NCBI GenBank assembly: GCA_034666665.1
Contig: JAXDLK010000266.1
Span: forward strand, 1-10,710
Direction of reading: 5' to 3'
Length of the DNA stretch: 10,710 nt
Origin: JAXDLK01 sp034666665
GTDB taxonomy: Bacteria > Desulfobacterota > Binatia > JACPRU01
Part shown: one piece after another, positions 1-7,357 of the stretch
Position numbering within the stretch: the first letter of the stretch is position 1
Layout of the letters: every line of letters begins with the position of its first letter
Translations under genes and position numbers: made by a program
The notes under the pieces: generated by a model
The model's database searches: none
Told to the model about the DNA's origin: nothing
The model's input: the letters and a program-made list of their open reading frames with translations, nothing else

Positions 1-380
1 TCGGCTTCGGCGAATCCCTGGGCGGTGCCGTCACCGTTCACCTGGCGAGCCGCCGGCCGCTGGCCGCGCTCGTCCTGGTCTCGACCTTCACGACGCTCCG
101 CGACGTCGCCCGCTACCACTACGGGCCGCTCGGCGCCGTCGTCGGCACGCGGTTCGACTCGGCATCGCTGATGCCGGAGCTGGACGTGCCGCTGCTGTTC
201 GTCCACGGCGATCGAGACGAGGTCGTGCCCTACGACCTAGGCCAGCGGCTGTACGCGCTGGCCCCTGAGCCGAAGCGCTTCCTGCGGATTCCCGCCGCCT
301 ATCACAACGACGTTCTCGCCGGTCGGGCAGCGCTCGACGCGATCGCGGCCTTTGCCCACGAGGTGACGCGAGCACGCTGA
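1..380 (+). CDS. alpha/beta hydrolase, C-terminal part (5' end outside window)
   Basis: The frame is open from position 3 to the TGA at 378-380 (125 residues visible); the N-terminus lies upstream of the window. The first visible residues, GFGESLGG, form a nucleophile elbow (GxSxG, Ser at visible residue 5). HGDRDEVVP (visible residues 68-76) carries the expected catalytic Asp, and the YHND segment near visible residue 101 supplies the catalytic His, so the catalytic triad is complete. The pattern resembles the ABHD13/ABHD17/BEM46-like serine hydrolases, which act on esters, thioesters or peptides; the substrate cannot be read from sequence. The gene ends only 6 bases before the end of a possible opposite-strand ORF, so transcription is convergent here. 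Family assignment is secure; specific function is unknown. Confidence 0.85.
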   Translation, partial: GFGESLGGAVTVHLASRRPLAALVLVSTFTTLRDVARYHYGPLGAVVGTRFDSASLMPELDVPLLFVHGDRDEVVPYDLGQRLYALAPEPKRFLRIPAAYHNDVLAGRAALDAIAAFAHEVTRAR

Positions 381-386
381 AGGCAA

Positions 387-509
387 TCAACGTTCCGGGT
401 CGGCGCGATGAATCTCTCCGAGCGCGGCACGAACGCGCGGCGCGCGCTCGGCGCCGAACCGGAGCATCCACCAGAAACCGAGCGCGGCGAGGGCGGCCGG
501 CAGCAGCAC
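387..509 (-). CDS. possible small single-pass membrane protein, downstream of the CDF gene
   Basis: On the minus strand, between the CDF stop and the hydrolase end, one frame reads like a protein rather than an antisense shadow. It has a hydrophobic segment (LLPAALAALGFWW) followed by a basic and then mixed-charge tail ending IHRADPER. The TGA stop is at 389-387. An in-frame stop at 608-606 bounds the frame upstream. The first usable start is GTG at 509 (40 aa), and the only ATG is at 467. No good ribosome-binding site was found. The open frame extends upstream to 605 and overlaps the CDF 3' end, so it could also be the remnant of a longer protein whose start was lost. It is placed like a second cistron of the CDF transcript. 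I do not recognise a family; reality of this gene is uncertain. Confidence 0.25.
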   Translation of the reverse strand: MLLPAALAALGFWWMLRFGAERAPRVRAALGEIHRADPER

Positions 510-591
510 GAGGGCCGGCCAGCGGAGCGATCGGCCGAGCGCTCGCCAGCGCCCACCACCCGCCGGCGCGGCCGCCGCGTTGGCGCCGCGG

Positions 592-1497
592 TCAGGCGTG
601 GTGGGTCACCTCGCAGACGACCTCGCTTCCCCACTCGACCTGCACCGTCGCGTGCTCGACCCCGGCGTCGTCGCGCAGCACCCGCTGGACTTCCTTCAAT
701 ACCTCGCCGCGCGGGCTCTCGGCGGCGGCGCGGATGTGCACGCTCAGCGAATGGAGACCGGAGGTGAGCGTCCACAGGTGGAGGTCGTGGAGCTCCTCCA
801 CGCCCGGGATGTCGAGGAGCTGGCGCCGGAGCTCCGTCAGATCGACTTCGCCCGGGGTCCCCTCGAGAAGGATGTGCGCGGACTGCCGCAAGAGCGAGAT
901 CGTCCGCGGCAGCACGAGAAACGCGATCGCCGTCGACACCAGCGGATCGAGCACGTACCAGCCGCTCGGACGCATCACCAAGGCGGCGACGAGGACCGCG
1001 ACGGAGGCGAGGCTGTCGGTCAGCACCTCGAGATACGCGGCATTCAAGTTGAGGCTCTTCTCGTGATCGCGGTGAAGCAGTCGGAGCGAGACCAGGTTCG
1101 CGACCAGCCCCGCCGCCGCGACCCAGCACATGAGCACGGTGTCGATCGCCGGCGGCGCCTGCAATCGATGCCACGCTTCCCAGAAGAGCAAGCCGCAGAC
1201 GACGAGCAGGAGCTCCGCGTTGACGAACGCCGCGAGCACCTCGGCGCGGTAGAGGCCGAAGCTGTGACGCGACGTCGGTCGGCGGTCCGCGAGCGCCATC
1301 GCCGTGTAGGCGAGCAGCAGCGCGCCGGCGTCGGTGAAGAGGTGCGCCGCGTCCGCGAGCAGCCCGAGGCTCCGCGAGAGGAAGCCGCCGATCAACTCGA
1401 CGACGAAGAACGAGAGCGTGACCCCGAGAGCGAGGAGCAGCCGGCGCTTCTGCTCGGCGCGCTCGGACGCCGACCGTCTCGCGTGCGCGGCGCTCAC
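592..1497 (-). CDS. CDF-family divalent cation exporter (CzcD/ZitB-like)
   Basis: The encoded 301-aa protein is a cation diffusion facilitator, which moves divalent metal (usually Zn2+, Co2+ or Cd2+) out of the cytoplasm in exchange for protons. About six membrane helices occupy residues 20-205, followed by a cytoplasmic metal-binding domain (residues 206-300) with the typical HDLHLWTLTSG stretch near 237-247. The transmembrane site residues are H52 and D56 in helix 2 (HLFTD) and E157 and D161 in helix 5 (EVLTD); most zinc CDFs have His where E157 lies. The start is uncertain. The same frame stays open into the neighbouring gene up to 1713, so an upstream boundary must be chosen. GTG at 1497 gives a normal-length N-terminus; TTG at 1551 (preceded by a GGTGG-like stretch) is an alternative adding 18 residues. 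The gene is divergent from the cyclase-family operon. Confidence 0.9.
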   Translation of the reverse strand: MSAAHARRSASERAEQKRRLLLALGVTLSFFVVELIGGFLSRSLGLLADAAHLFTDAGALLLAYTAMALADRRPTSRHSFGLYRAEVLAAFVNAELLLVVCGLLFWEAWHRLQAPPAIDTVLMCWVAAAGLVANLVSLRLLHRDHEKSLNLNAAYLEVLTDSLASVAVLVAALVMRPSGWYVLDPLVSTAIAFLVLPRTISLLRQSAHILLEGTPGEVDLTELRRQLLDIPGVEELHDLHLWTLTSGLHSLSVHIRAAAESPRGEVLKEVQRVLRDDAGVEHATVQVEWGSEVVCEVTHHA

Positions 1498-1615
1498 AGC
1501 CTGCTTGTAAGGGTCTTTCCGTGGGTGGCCAAGTGAAACCGCGCCGGGCAATTGTTGCCACCACCGCCACTCTGTAGAGTCCTCTGCATCCCCCCGCTCA
1601 CCGGAGGCTCCCGTG
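1498..1615. promoter_or_regulatory. divergent intergenic region with candidate promoters for both flanking genes
   Basis: This gap separates the leftward CDF gene from the rightward cyclase-family operon. For the + strand, TTGTTG (1552-1557) and TAGAGT (1575-1580) are spaced by 17 bases and would give a leader of about 30 bases. For the - strand, TTGGCC (1532-1527) and TACAAG (1509-1504), each matching four of six sigma70 consensus bases, are also 17 bases apart. They lie so close to the GTG at 1497 that the transcript would be almost leaderless. These are eye-found matches in GC-rich DNA and remain tentative. No clear operator palindrome was seen. Confidence 0.3.
1603..1607 (+). promoter_or_regulatory. 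ribosome-binding site GGAGG deciding the start of the cyclase-family gene
   Basis: A perfect GGAGG lies 8 bases before ATG 1616 and 5 bases before the adjacent in-frame GTG 1613. The spacing favours ATG 1616, although the GTG would add only one residue. Confidence 0.7.
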
Positions 1616-2416
1616 ATGAAGCTGCTGCTCGTGCTTTCGCTCCTCGTGCTCCTCCCCGGCGTCGTGCTCGCCGAAAACGATCCGTTCGAACGCGGCAAGG
1701 TCATCGACCTCACCTACCCGTTCGACGCGCAGACGATCTTCTGGCCGACGGAGAAGGGCTTCCAGCTCGAGAGCGAGCACGACGGCATGACGGAGAAGGG
1801 CTACTACTACGCGGCGAACCGCTTCTGCACCGCGGAGCACGGCGGCACGCACGTCGATGCACCGCGACACTTCGGCAAGGGCAAGCCCCCGGTCGACGAG
1901 ATTCCCCTCGAGCGACTGATCGCCCGCGGCGTGGTGGTCGACGTCTCGCGCAAGACCGGCCGCGACGAAGACGAGGACTACCGCATCGCCGTCGACGATT
2001 TCACCGATTGGGAGAAATCCCACGGGCGGATTCCAGACAAGGCGATCGTGCTGCTGCGCACCGGCTGGGGAAAGCACTGGAAGAACCGGAAGAAGTATCT
2101 CGGCACGGACGAGAAGGGTGCGGCCGCGGTGGCCCAGCTCCACTTCCCGGGACTTCACCCGGACGCCGCGCGATGGCTCGTCGAGGAGCGGAGGATCGCC
2201 GCGGTCGGCATCGATACCGCCAGCATCGATACCGGACAGTCGAAGGAGTACGAGACGCATCGCGTCCTCGGAGAGCACGAGGTGCCGGCATTCGAGAACG
2301 TTGCCAATCTCGATCTCTTGCCGGAGAAGGACCTGACGGTGATCGCACTGCCGATGAAGATCCGCGGCGGCAGCGGCGGCCCGCTGCGCATCGTCGCAGT
2401 GATTCACGAGATCTGA
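1616..2416 (+). CDS. exported cyclase-family metal-dependent hydrolase (kynurenine formamidase-like)
   Basis: This 266-aa protein belongs to the cyclase family (kynurenine formamidase KynB, isatin hydrolase and relatives), metal-dependent amide/ring hydrolases. The diagnostic motif HGGTHVDAPRHF lies near residues 75-86 and supplies the expected metal ligands (HxxxHxD plus a further His). A second conserved block, GIDTASIDTG, follows near 198-207, then a downstream His (THRVLG) and the FEN motif near 227. Unlike cytoplasmic KynB, it begins with a clear signal peptide: KLLLVLSLLVLLPGVVLA, with cleavage likely after the Ala before ENDP. The enzyme should therefore act in the periplasm. It heads an operon with queG, whose start lies 4 bases after this stop. 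No other tryptophan-degradation gene is visible, so true formamidase activity is not supported by context. Confidence 0.88.
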   Translation: MKLLLVLSLLVLLPGVVLAENDPFERGKVIDLTYPFDAQTIFWPTEKGFQLESEHDGMTEKGYYYAANRFCTAEHGGTHVDAPRHFGKGKPPVDEIPLERLIARGVVVDVSRKTGRDEDEDYRIAVDDFTDWEKSHGRIPDKAIVLLRTGWGKHWKNRKKYLGTDEKGAAAVAQLHFPGLHPDAARWLVEERRIAAVGIDTASIDTGQSKEYETHRVLGEHEVPAFENVANLDLLPEKDLTVIALPMKIRGGSGGPLRIVAVIHEI

Positions 2417-2420
2417 GCGC

Positions 2421-3572
2421 TTGGTCGAGTCGCCCGCCGACACCCACGCCGCTCTCAAGCGCGATCTCGCCGAGATCGCGCGGCGCCAGGGCTTCGTCGC
2501 GATGGGCGTCGCCCCCGCCGTCGAGGACCGTGAAGCGCGCGCGATCACGCTTCGCCGCATCGAGGACGGAAGCTTTCGCGGCCTTCCCTGGTTCGATGCC
2601 GCGCGCGTGGTCCGCGCGACCGACCCGCGACTCGTCCTTCCCGGCGCCCGCTCCGTGATCTTGCTCGCGGCCTCGTACGCGCACTCCGCGCCGGAGATCC
2701 GCGACCGGCGGCTTCGCGGCCGCGTCTCGCGCTATGCGTGGGGCCGCGACTACCATCGCGTGCTCGAGAAGCGCGCCCGCCCGGTGGTCGCGCGCCTCCG
2801 CGAAGCGGTTCCTGGGTCGCGACAGCGGGTGATGGTCGATCACGGGCCGCTACTCGAGCGTGCGTACGCCCGCGCCGCCGGCCTCGGCTGGCAAGGCAAG
2901 AACACGATGCTGCTCACTCGCGGCGTCGGCTCCTACACGCTGATCGCGAGCCTGCTGACGACCGTCGTGCTCGAACCGGATGCGCCGGTCGCGCAGAGCT
3001 GCGGTGCGTGCACGCGGTGCCTGCCTTCGTGTCCCACCGGAGCGCTCCGCTCGCCGGGAGAGCTGGTGAACGACCTCTGCATCTCGTACCACACGATCGA
3101 GAACCGCGGCGCGATCCCCCGCGAGCTCCGCCCCCTCGTGGGCGACTGGGTCTTCGGTTGCGATCTCTGCCAGGAGGCGTGCCCGGTGAACGACGGCGTT
3201 CCCGCCGCGGGCCTTGCCGAGCTCGACGCCGCCTCCGCCGACGACGCCTTTCCCGATCTGCTGGAGCTGCTCGCGTTCTCCGAGGAGGAGTTCCGCCGCC
3301 GGTTCGCGGGCCGTCCGCTGATGCGTGCGAAGTACGGCGGAATGCTGCGCAACGTCTGCGTCGCGCTCGGTAACCTCGGTGACGCGAACGCCGTGCCCGC
3401 CCTCGAGCGCGCGCTCACGCACCGCGAGCCGCTGGTCCGCGGTCACGCGGCATGGGCGCTCGGCCGGCTCGGCGCCACACGGCCCCTCAGGAGCCGATCG
3501 GCCGTCGAGACGGACGAATGGGTGCGCACGGAGATCGCCGCTGCGCTCGCCGACGGCGAGGCCGCCGCCTGA
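2421..3572 (+). CDS. queG: epoxyqueuosine reductase QueG
   Basis: QueG is a cobalamin- and iron-sulfur-dependent enzyme that reduces epoxyqueuosine to queuosine in tRNA, the last step of queuosine synthesis. The product has 383 aa, normal for the family. The putative catalytic Asp is D140 in VDHGPLLERA, followed by GLGWQGKN. The first cluster motif is CGACTRCLPSCP (Cys 194, 197, 200, 204). CISYHTIENRG begins at 220. The second cluster motif is GCDLCQEACPVN (Cys 247, 250, 254). A C-terminal HEAT-like repeat segment spans about 310-380. The start is TTG at 2421, because an in-frame stop at 2400-2402 excludes longer forms and the next ATG would cut into the conserved N-terminus. The gene begins 4 bases after the preceding stop and its TGA overlaps the next gene's ATG, indicating co-translation. 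No other queuosine gene is in view. Confidence 0.96.
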   Translation: MVESPADTHAALKRDLAEIARRQGFVAMGVAPAVEDREARAITLRRIEDGSFRGLPWFDAARVVRATDPRLVLPGARSVILLAASYAHSAPEIRDRRLRGRVSRYAWGRDYHRVLEKRARPVVARLREAVPGSRQRVMVDHGPLLERAYARAAGLGWQGKNTMLLTRGVGSYTLIASLLTTVVLEPDAPVAQSCGACTRCLPSCPTGALRSPGELVNDLCISYHTIENRGAIPRELRPLVGDWVFGCDLCQEACPVNDGVPAAGLAELDAASADDAFPDLLELLAFSEEEFRRRFAGRPLMRAKYGGMLRNVCVALGNLGDANAVPALERALTHREPLVRGHAAWALGRLGATRPLRSRSAVETDEWVRTEIAAALADGEAAA

Positions 3573-4327
3573 TGCCGCGCCGCTTCGAGGCCGTCGTCTT
3601 CGATCTCTTCGATACGCTCGTCCGCTGGCGCCCCGAGAGCCTGCCGCTGATCGAGCTCGGCGGCCGGGAAGTGCGCAGCACGCTGCCGCTGCTCCTTCCC
3701 GCGCTCCGCGACGGCCTGGGCGACGGGTTCGATCTCGATGCCTTCGTGGCCGTGTACCACGAGGTGATGGAGGAGATCGTCGAGACGCGGCGGCGGGACG
3801 CGGTCGAGATCACCTGCGAGGAGCGGTTCCACCGCGCGCTCCAGCGCCTGACGCCCGTGCCCGCCGATCCGGCCGCCGTCGCCGCGGAGCTCACGCGCAG
3901 GCACATGGCGGCGGTGCGGGCCGTCACTGCCGCGCCGCCGGAGTACGTCGAGGTCGTGCGGCGCATCCAGCCCTTCTACCGCCTCGGCCTGCTGTCCAAC
4001 TTCGACGACTCACGGACGGGACGCGAGATCCTCGACGACACCGGGATCGCCGACCTCTTCGAGACCGTCGTGATCTCGGCGGACGTCGCGCTCCGCAAGC
4101 CGCATCCCGATATCTTCGGCATCGTCCTCGACCGCCTCGGCCTCGCAGCCGACCGCGTGCTCTTCGTCGGCGATACGCCGCTCGAGGACGTCGCCGGCGC
4201 CGCCGCTGCCGGGATGCCGATGGCGTGGCTCGCCGACGGCAAGGGACCGCTGCCGTCTCACCTCGGCGAGCCCGAGTTCGTGCTCTCGAGCCTGACCGAC
4301 CTGCCGTCGATCCTCGAGCTCGGGTGA
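3572..4327 (+). CDS. HAD-superfamily hydrolase (subfamily IA type)
   Basis: This 251-aa protein has the haloacid dehalogenase fold with all four motifs. Motif I is FDLFDTLV with nucleophile D11; motif II is LLSNFD with S142; motif III is the Lys of LRKPHPD (K176); motif IV is FVGDTPLED with D201 and D206. Residues of about 20-120 form a helical cap, which in this superfamily selects the substrate. The position two residues after the nucleophile is Phe (F13), whereas classical HAD phosphatases have Asp; dehalogenase-type members have an aromatic residue there. The substrate is therefore open. The ATG overlaps the queG stop (TGATG), so translation is probably coupled. The next gene is convergent, with 49 bases between them. 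The family is certain; phosphatase versus dehalogenase is not. Confidence 0.92.
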   Translation: MPRRFEAVVFDLFDTLVRWRPESLPLIELGGREVRSTLPLLLPALRDGLGDGFDLDAFVAVYHEVMEEIVETRRRDAVEITCEERFHRALQRLTPVPADPAAVAAELTRRHMAAVRAVTAAPPEYVEVVRRIQPFYRLGLLSNFDDSRTGREILDDTGIADLFETVVISADVALRKPHPDIFGIVLDRLGLAADRVLFVGDTPLEDVAGAAAAGMPMAWLADGKGPLPSHLGEPEFVLSSLTDLPSILELG

Positions 4328-4376
4328 AGCCCGGAAGAGCGGCGTGAGCTTCTGCGTCCGACGAGCTGCGAAGAGG
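4328..4376. other. convergent gap between HAD hydrolase and porin genes
   Basis: Two gene ends face each other across 49 bases. A weak GC stem (CGGG 4321-4324 with CCCG 4330-4333) straddles the HAD stop, but no U-tract follows, so I cannot call a terminator here. Confidence 0.3.
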
Positions 4377-5612
4377 TCAGAACGAGAGGGTGAGCTGAAG
4401 CGCGAGCAGCTGCTCGCCCTGTTCGAATGGGCCGTGCTGCTGCTGGTAGCTGTACTGGACCTTTCCCTGGAGATGGCGGTCCGGCCGGTAGCCGACGGCG
4501 GCGTCCGCGCGCCAGACGTCACGGTCCCAGGCACGCTCCCCTCCGGCGCCGTCGTCGACCGTGCCGAAGAGCTGCTGATTCCATCGCAGCGCGCCGAAGA
4601 TCTCCGGCGTCAGCTTGTAGCGTCCCTCGAAGTAATAGGCGGCGGTATCGGCGTCGCCGACGGCCGGCACGTCGAACCGGGCCAGCAGGAGCTCCGACCA
4701 GAGCTGGAGATGTCGCCAGGCATACTGCGCGTCGGCTCCGAAGACCGTCTCGTGGAAATCACCGATGCCGCGTGCGGCCGGCAGCGTCGCATCGGCGACC
4801 TCCTGGAGATAAGCACCGTCGCTCGCCGACACCGCGATCGACCACGCGGGATCGGGCGCCCATGCGATCCGCCCGCTCGCCGTCGGATGCTCCCAGCCGC
4901 GGCTGCGTCCGTCCCAGACCTCCGGCCGCGACGAGAGCGTCGCGTTCTTCATCTCGGCCGCGTAGTCGAAGTTCCCGAGCCGGCCGAACACGGATGCACC
5001 GGAGGCGTAGCTCGGTCCCCAGACGACCGGCTGCCACGAAGGTTTCCGGTCGGGGACGCCGCGTCGCGCGAGGAATTCCGCCTCGCTCGCCGGCGCCGCC
5101 TCGTCGGTGACGATCGTCACGTTCTCGTACGCGAGCGGCGCCGTGATCAGCGGGTTGTCCCAGGAATGATGGCGCGGCACCCAGCCGCCGAAAACGGTCG
5201 CGAACTTCCCCACCTGGAGGTTCACCAGCGGTCGCTCGAGAGGCGTCCAGCGGAGGAAGTACTCGTCGAACCGCGCCGAGCCGGAGGAGCGCGCGCGAGG
5301 GTCGAAGCCGCGGTCGATCCGCGCCTGGACCAGGGCGTACAAGCTCGACGTCCAGCGCGAGTCCAGGAACAGCGTGAGGCGCGGGTTCAGGAACGAGTCG
5401 TCTCCGCCGAAGACCAGGCCCGGTGGGTGCTCGTCGAGGACGTACCCCTCGAGATCGAGAAGGCCGCTCAAATCCGTTCGGAAGTCGCCGACCTGGAGGA
5501 AGAGAGCGCGGTCGGCGCGGTCGATCCATTCGGAAGCCGTGTCGGTGACCGGCGCCGCAGCCGCCGGCGACGATGCGATCAGCACCGCGACGAGCGCGAC
5601 CCGGAGCCTCAC
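4377..5612 (-). CDS. outer-membrane beta-barrel protein (porin-like)
   Basis: The 411-aa product begins with a Sec signal peptide (basic MRLR, hydrophobic core, cleavage near the AAAA at residues 17-20). It continues as alternating polar/aromatic strands such as LVNLQVGKFATVFGG and GKVQYSYQQQ. It ends LALQLTLSF, the C-terminal Phe beta-signal recognised by the BAM assembly machinery. Length and pattern suit a single barrel of porin or OprO/OprP-like type, but I cannot name the family or solute. The start is GTG at 5612, overlapping the cyclase stop by four bases (GTGA), so it is the last gene of a translationally coupled trio. By inference, it could be the channel or sensor partner of the periplasmic cupredoxin-like protein encoded first in the operon. 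Confidence 0.8.
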   Translation of the reverse strand: MRLRVALVAVLIASSPAAAAPVTDTASEWIDRADRALFLQVGDFRTDLSGLLDLEGYVLDEHPPGLVFGGDDSFLNPRLTLFLDSRWTSSLYALVQARIDRGFDPRARSSGSARFDEYFLRWTPLERPLVNLQVGKFATVFGGWVPRHHSWDNPLITAPLAYENVTIVTDEAAPASEAEFLARRGVPDRKPSWQPVVWGPSYASGASVFGRLGNFDYAAEMKNATLSSRPEVWDGRSRGWEHPTASGRIAWAPDPAWSIAVSASDGAYLQEVADATLPAARGIGDFHETVFGADAQYAWRHLQLWSELLLARFDVPAVGDADTAAYYFEGRYKLTPEIFGALRWNQQLFGTVDDGAGGERAWDRDVWRADAAVGYRPDRHLQGKVQYSYQQQHGPFEQGEQLLALQLTLSF

Positions 5613-7357
5613 GATGCGCTCGCGATCGCCGGCCGCGCGGTCAGGCGATAGGCGCGGACCGGGCCGCGAAACCCCTTGAGCGGCAGCTCGGCGATGGCTT
5701 GCGCGTCGGCGAGGTCGCCCGCGAGAAGGAACGTGGCCTCGTCGACGAGGATCTCGCCCGGTGCGGCGGCAGCGCAGAGACGCGCGGACAGGTTCACCCG
5801 CTCGCCGACCGCGGTGTAGTTCAGGCGGTCGGCCGATCCCATGCAGCCGACGACGACGCTGCCGGTGGCGATGCCCACGCCGATCGAAAGCGTGCGCGGT
5901 GAGCGAGCGTTCAGACGATCGCGCTCGGCGACCAGCCCGAGAGCCGCGCCGACCGCGCGGCGCGCGTCGTCCCCATGGGAGCGCGGCGCGCCGAAGAGCG
6001 CCATCAGCGAGTCGCCGACGAACTTGTCGACGGCGCCGCCACGGTCGTGAATCACTCGGGTGAGCGCCGTCATGTGCTCGTTCAGGAGCTCGATGACGCG
6101 CGCCGGATCCATTCCTTCGGTCAGGCTGGTGAAGCCGCGGATGTCGCAGAAGAGCACCGTCACGTCCCTCACCTCGCCGCCGAGCGCCGCCTGACCCTCG
6201 ACGAGCTCCCGCGCGATCTCCGGGTCGGCGACCAGATCGAGGACGCTCCGGTAGCGCTCCTTCAGCGCCAGTCCCTCCGCCATCTCGTTGAACGACGTGG
6301 CGAGCCGCCCGACCTCGTCGCGAGCACGCACCGGCACGCGGACACCGAGGTTGCCGCGGCGGATCTCGGCGGTGCCGGCGACGAGCTCGCGAATCGGCAC
6401 CGTCAGGCTGCGGGCGATCAGGTAGCTCGCGGAGAGGCCGAGGGTGAGCGCGAGAGCCGCGAACCCGAGGATCTGCAGGCCGAGTCGCCGCTCCGCGGCG
6501 AGCTCCTCGCCGAGAGGATAGACGCCGACCTGGTACGCGCGAGGGAAACCGGAGCGGGCATCGAGCGGCAGGGCGAAGAGACGGACCGGCTGACCGGCCG
6601 AGTCCAGCGTGCGCTCGAGCCGGACGCCTTCCGGTGGCGCGCTCGAGAGCTCGCGTTCGAAGCTCGCGCCCAGCGCCGGCGGCAGCGCCTTCGAGAAGAG
6701 CCGCCCGTCGAGCCAGATGCCGCTCCGGATCGCCGTACCGGACGGGCCCTCCTCCGCGGGAAAGCCGATCGCCAGGCCGCCGAGGCTCCTCCGGGTGACC
6801 GGATCGACGATCCCCGTGGCGACGACCTCCTGAAGCCGCGGCGTTCCATCCACCCGTGGCGCCAGGTAGCCGACCTGCTGGCGGGCCGCGGCACCGAGGG
6901 TTCTCGCCACCTCCGCGATCTGCTCCTCCCAGCGTGCTACGCCCCCGCCGGCGACCAGACCCGCGCGCCGGTCGGTCGGCGGCACCACGCGCCCGCGAGC
7001 ATCGACGAAGCGGAAGAACGTCGCCGCGGCTCCCTCCCCGCCCGGCGGCGTCAACACCGCCCGCAGCTCGTCGAGCGCGATGCGATAGAGGAGGTCGGCG
7101 TCCCGCTCCTCGATCGCGGCGAGCAGACGGACCGAGCCGGCGAGATCGAGGCAGCGGTCGCGAACGCTCGCGAGCCGGGCGTCGCGCAGAGCCGCGATGC
7201 GCTCGACCTCGCTTTCGAACCGCGTGCGGTGAATCTGTCGGTAGTCCCGCTCGACCGCGTGCTCGGTCACCAGCAACGTCGCGCCGGTGACGAAGGCGAC
7301 GACGAGGGTGGTCGCGAGGAACAGCTTGAACCGGAAGCTCGGATGGAACGGGATCAT
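5609..7357 (-). CDS. membrane-bound class III adenylate/guanylate cyclase with extracytoplasmic sensor and HAMP
   Basis: This 582-aa protein has TM helix 1 (about 10-31), an extracytoplasmic region (about 32-290), TM helix 2 (about 293-315), HAMP (about 312-365) and a class III nucleotide cyclase domain (about 395-575). The sensor begins with a long helix and could be a Cache/CHASE-type domain, but I cannot fix its type. In the catalytic domain, both metal-binding Asps are present: D405 in LFCDIRGFT and D449 in DKFVGDSLMA. K445 and T515 (in NYTAVGERVNLSARL) are at the positions that read adenine, favouring cAMP. N522 and R526 are the transition-state residues, so the enzyme looks catalytically complete. 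Cyclases of this kind act as homodimers. Its ATG overlaps the cupredoxin stop (ATGA) and its TGA overlaps the porin start. The specific ligand is unknown. Confidence 0.93.
   Translation of the reverse strand: MIPFHPSFRFKLFLATTLVVAFVTGATLLVTEHAVERDYRQIHRTRFESEVERIAALRDARLASVRDRCLDLAGSVRLLAAIEERDADLLYRIALDELRAVLTPPGGEGAAATFFRFVDARGRVVPPTDRRAGLVAGGGVARWEEQIAEVARTLGAAARQQVGYLAPRVDGTPRLQEVVATGIVDPVTRRSLGGLAIGFPAEEGPSGTAIRSGIWLDGRLFSKALPPALGASFERELSSAPPEGVRLERTLDSAGQPVRLFALPLDARSGFPRAYQVGVYPLGEELAAERRLGLQILGFAALALTLGLSASYLIARSLTVPIRELVAGTAEIRRGNLGVRVPVRARDEVGRLATSFNEMAEGLALKERYRSVLDLVADPEIARELVEGQAALGGEVRDVTVLFCDIRGFTSLTEGMDPARVIELLNEHMTALTRVIHDRGGAVDKFVGDSLMALFGAPRSHGDDARRAVGAALGLVAERDRLNARSPRTLSIGVGIATGSVVVGCMGSADRLNYTAVGERVNLSARLCAAAAPGEILVDEATFLLAGDLADAQAIAELPLKGFRGPVRAYRLTARPAIASAS

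Noticed and set aside
302..1570. Long minus-strand open frame of about 420 codons overlapping the CDF gene and the hydrolase end.
   Set aside because: It is highly Arg-, Ala- and Pro-rich with no domain pattern, and the CDF frame in the same place has clear membrane helices and metal-site motifs. It is a GC-rich shadow.
1498..1713. Extending the CDF protein to the ATG at 1713.
   Set aside because: The extension would overlap the divergent cyclase-family signal peptide region and adds a low-complexity Ser/Thr/Arg N-terminus not expected in CDF proteins.
4321..4333. Hairpin CGGG/CCCG as a transcription terminator after the HAD gene.
   Set aside because: The stem is only four pairs and no T-run follows.
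4344..5651. Plus-strand open frame of about 435 codons antisense to the porin gene.
   Set aside because: The composition is arginine-rich and without recognisable motifs, while the minus strand encodes a signal peptide and barrel ending in Phe.
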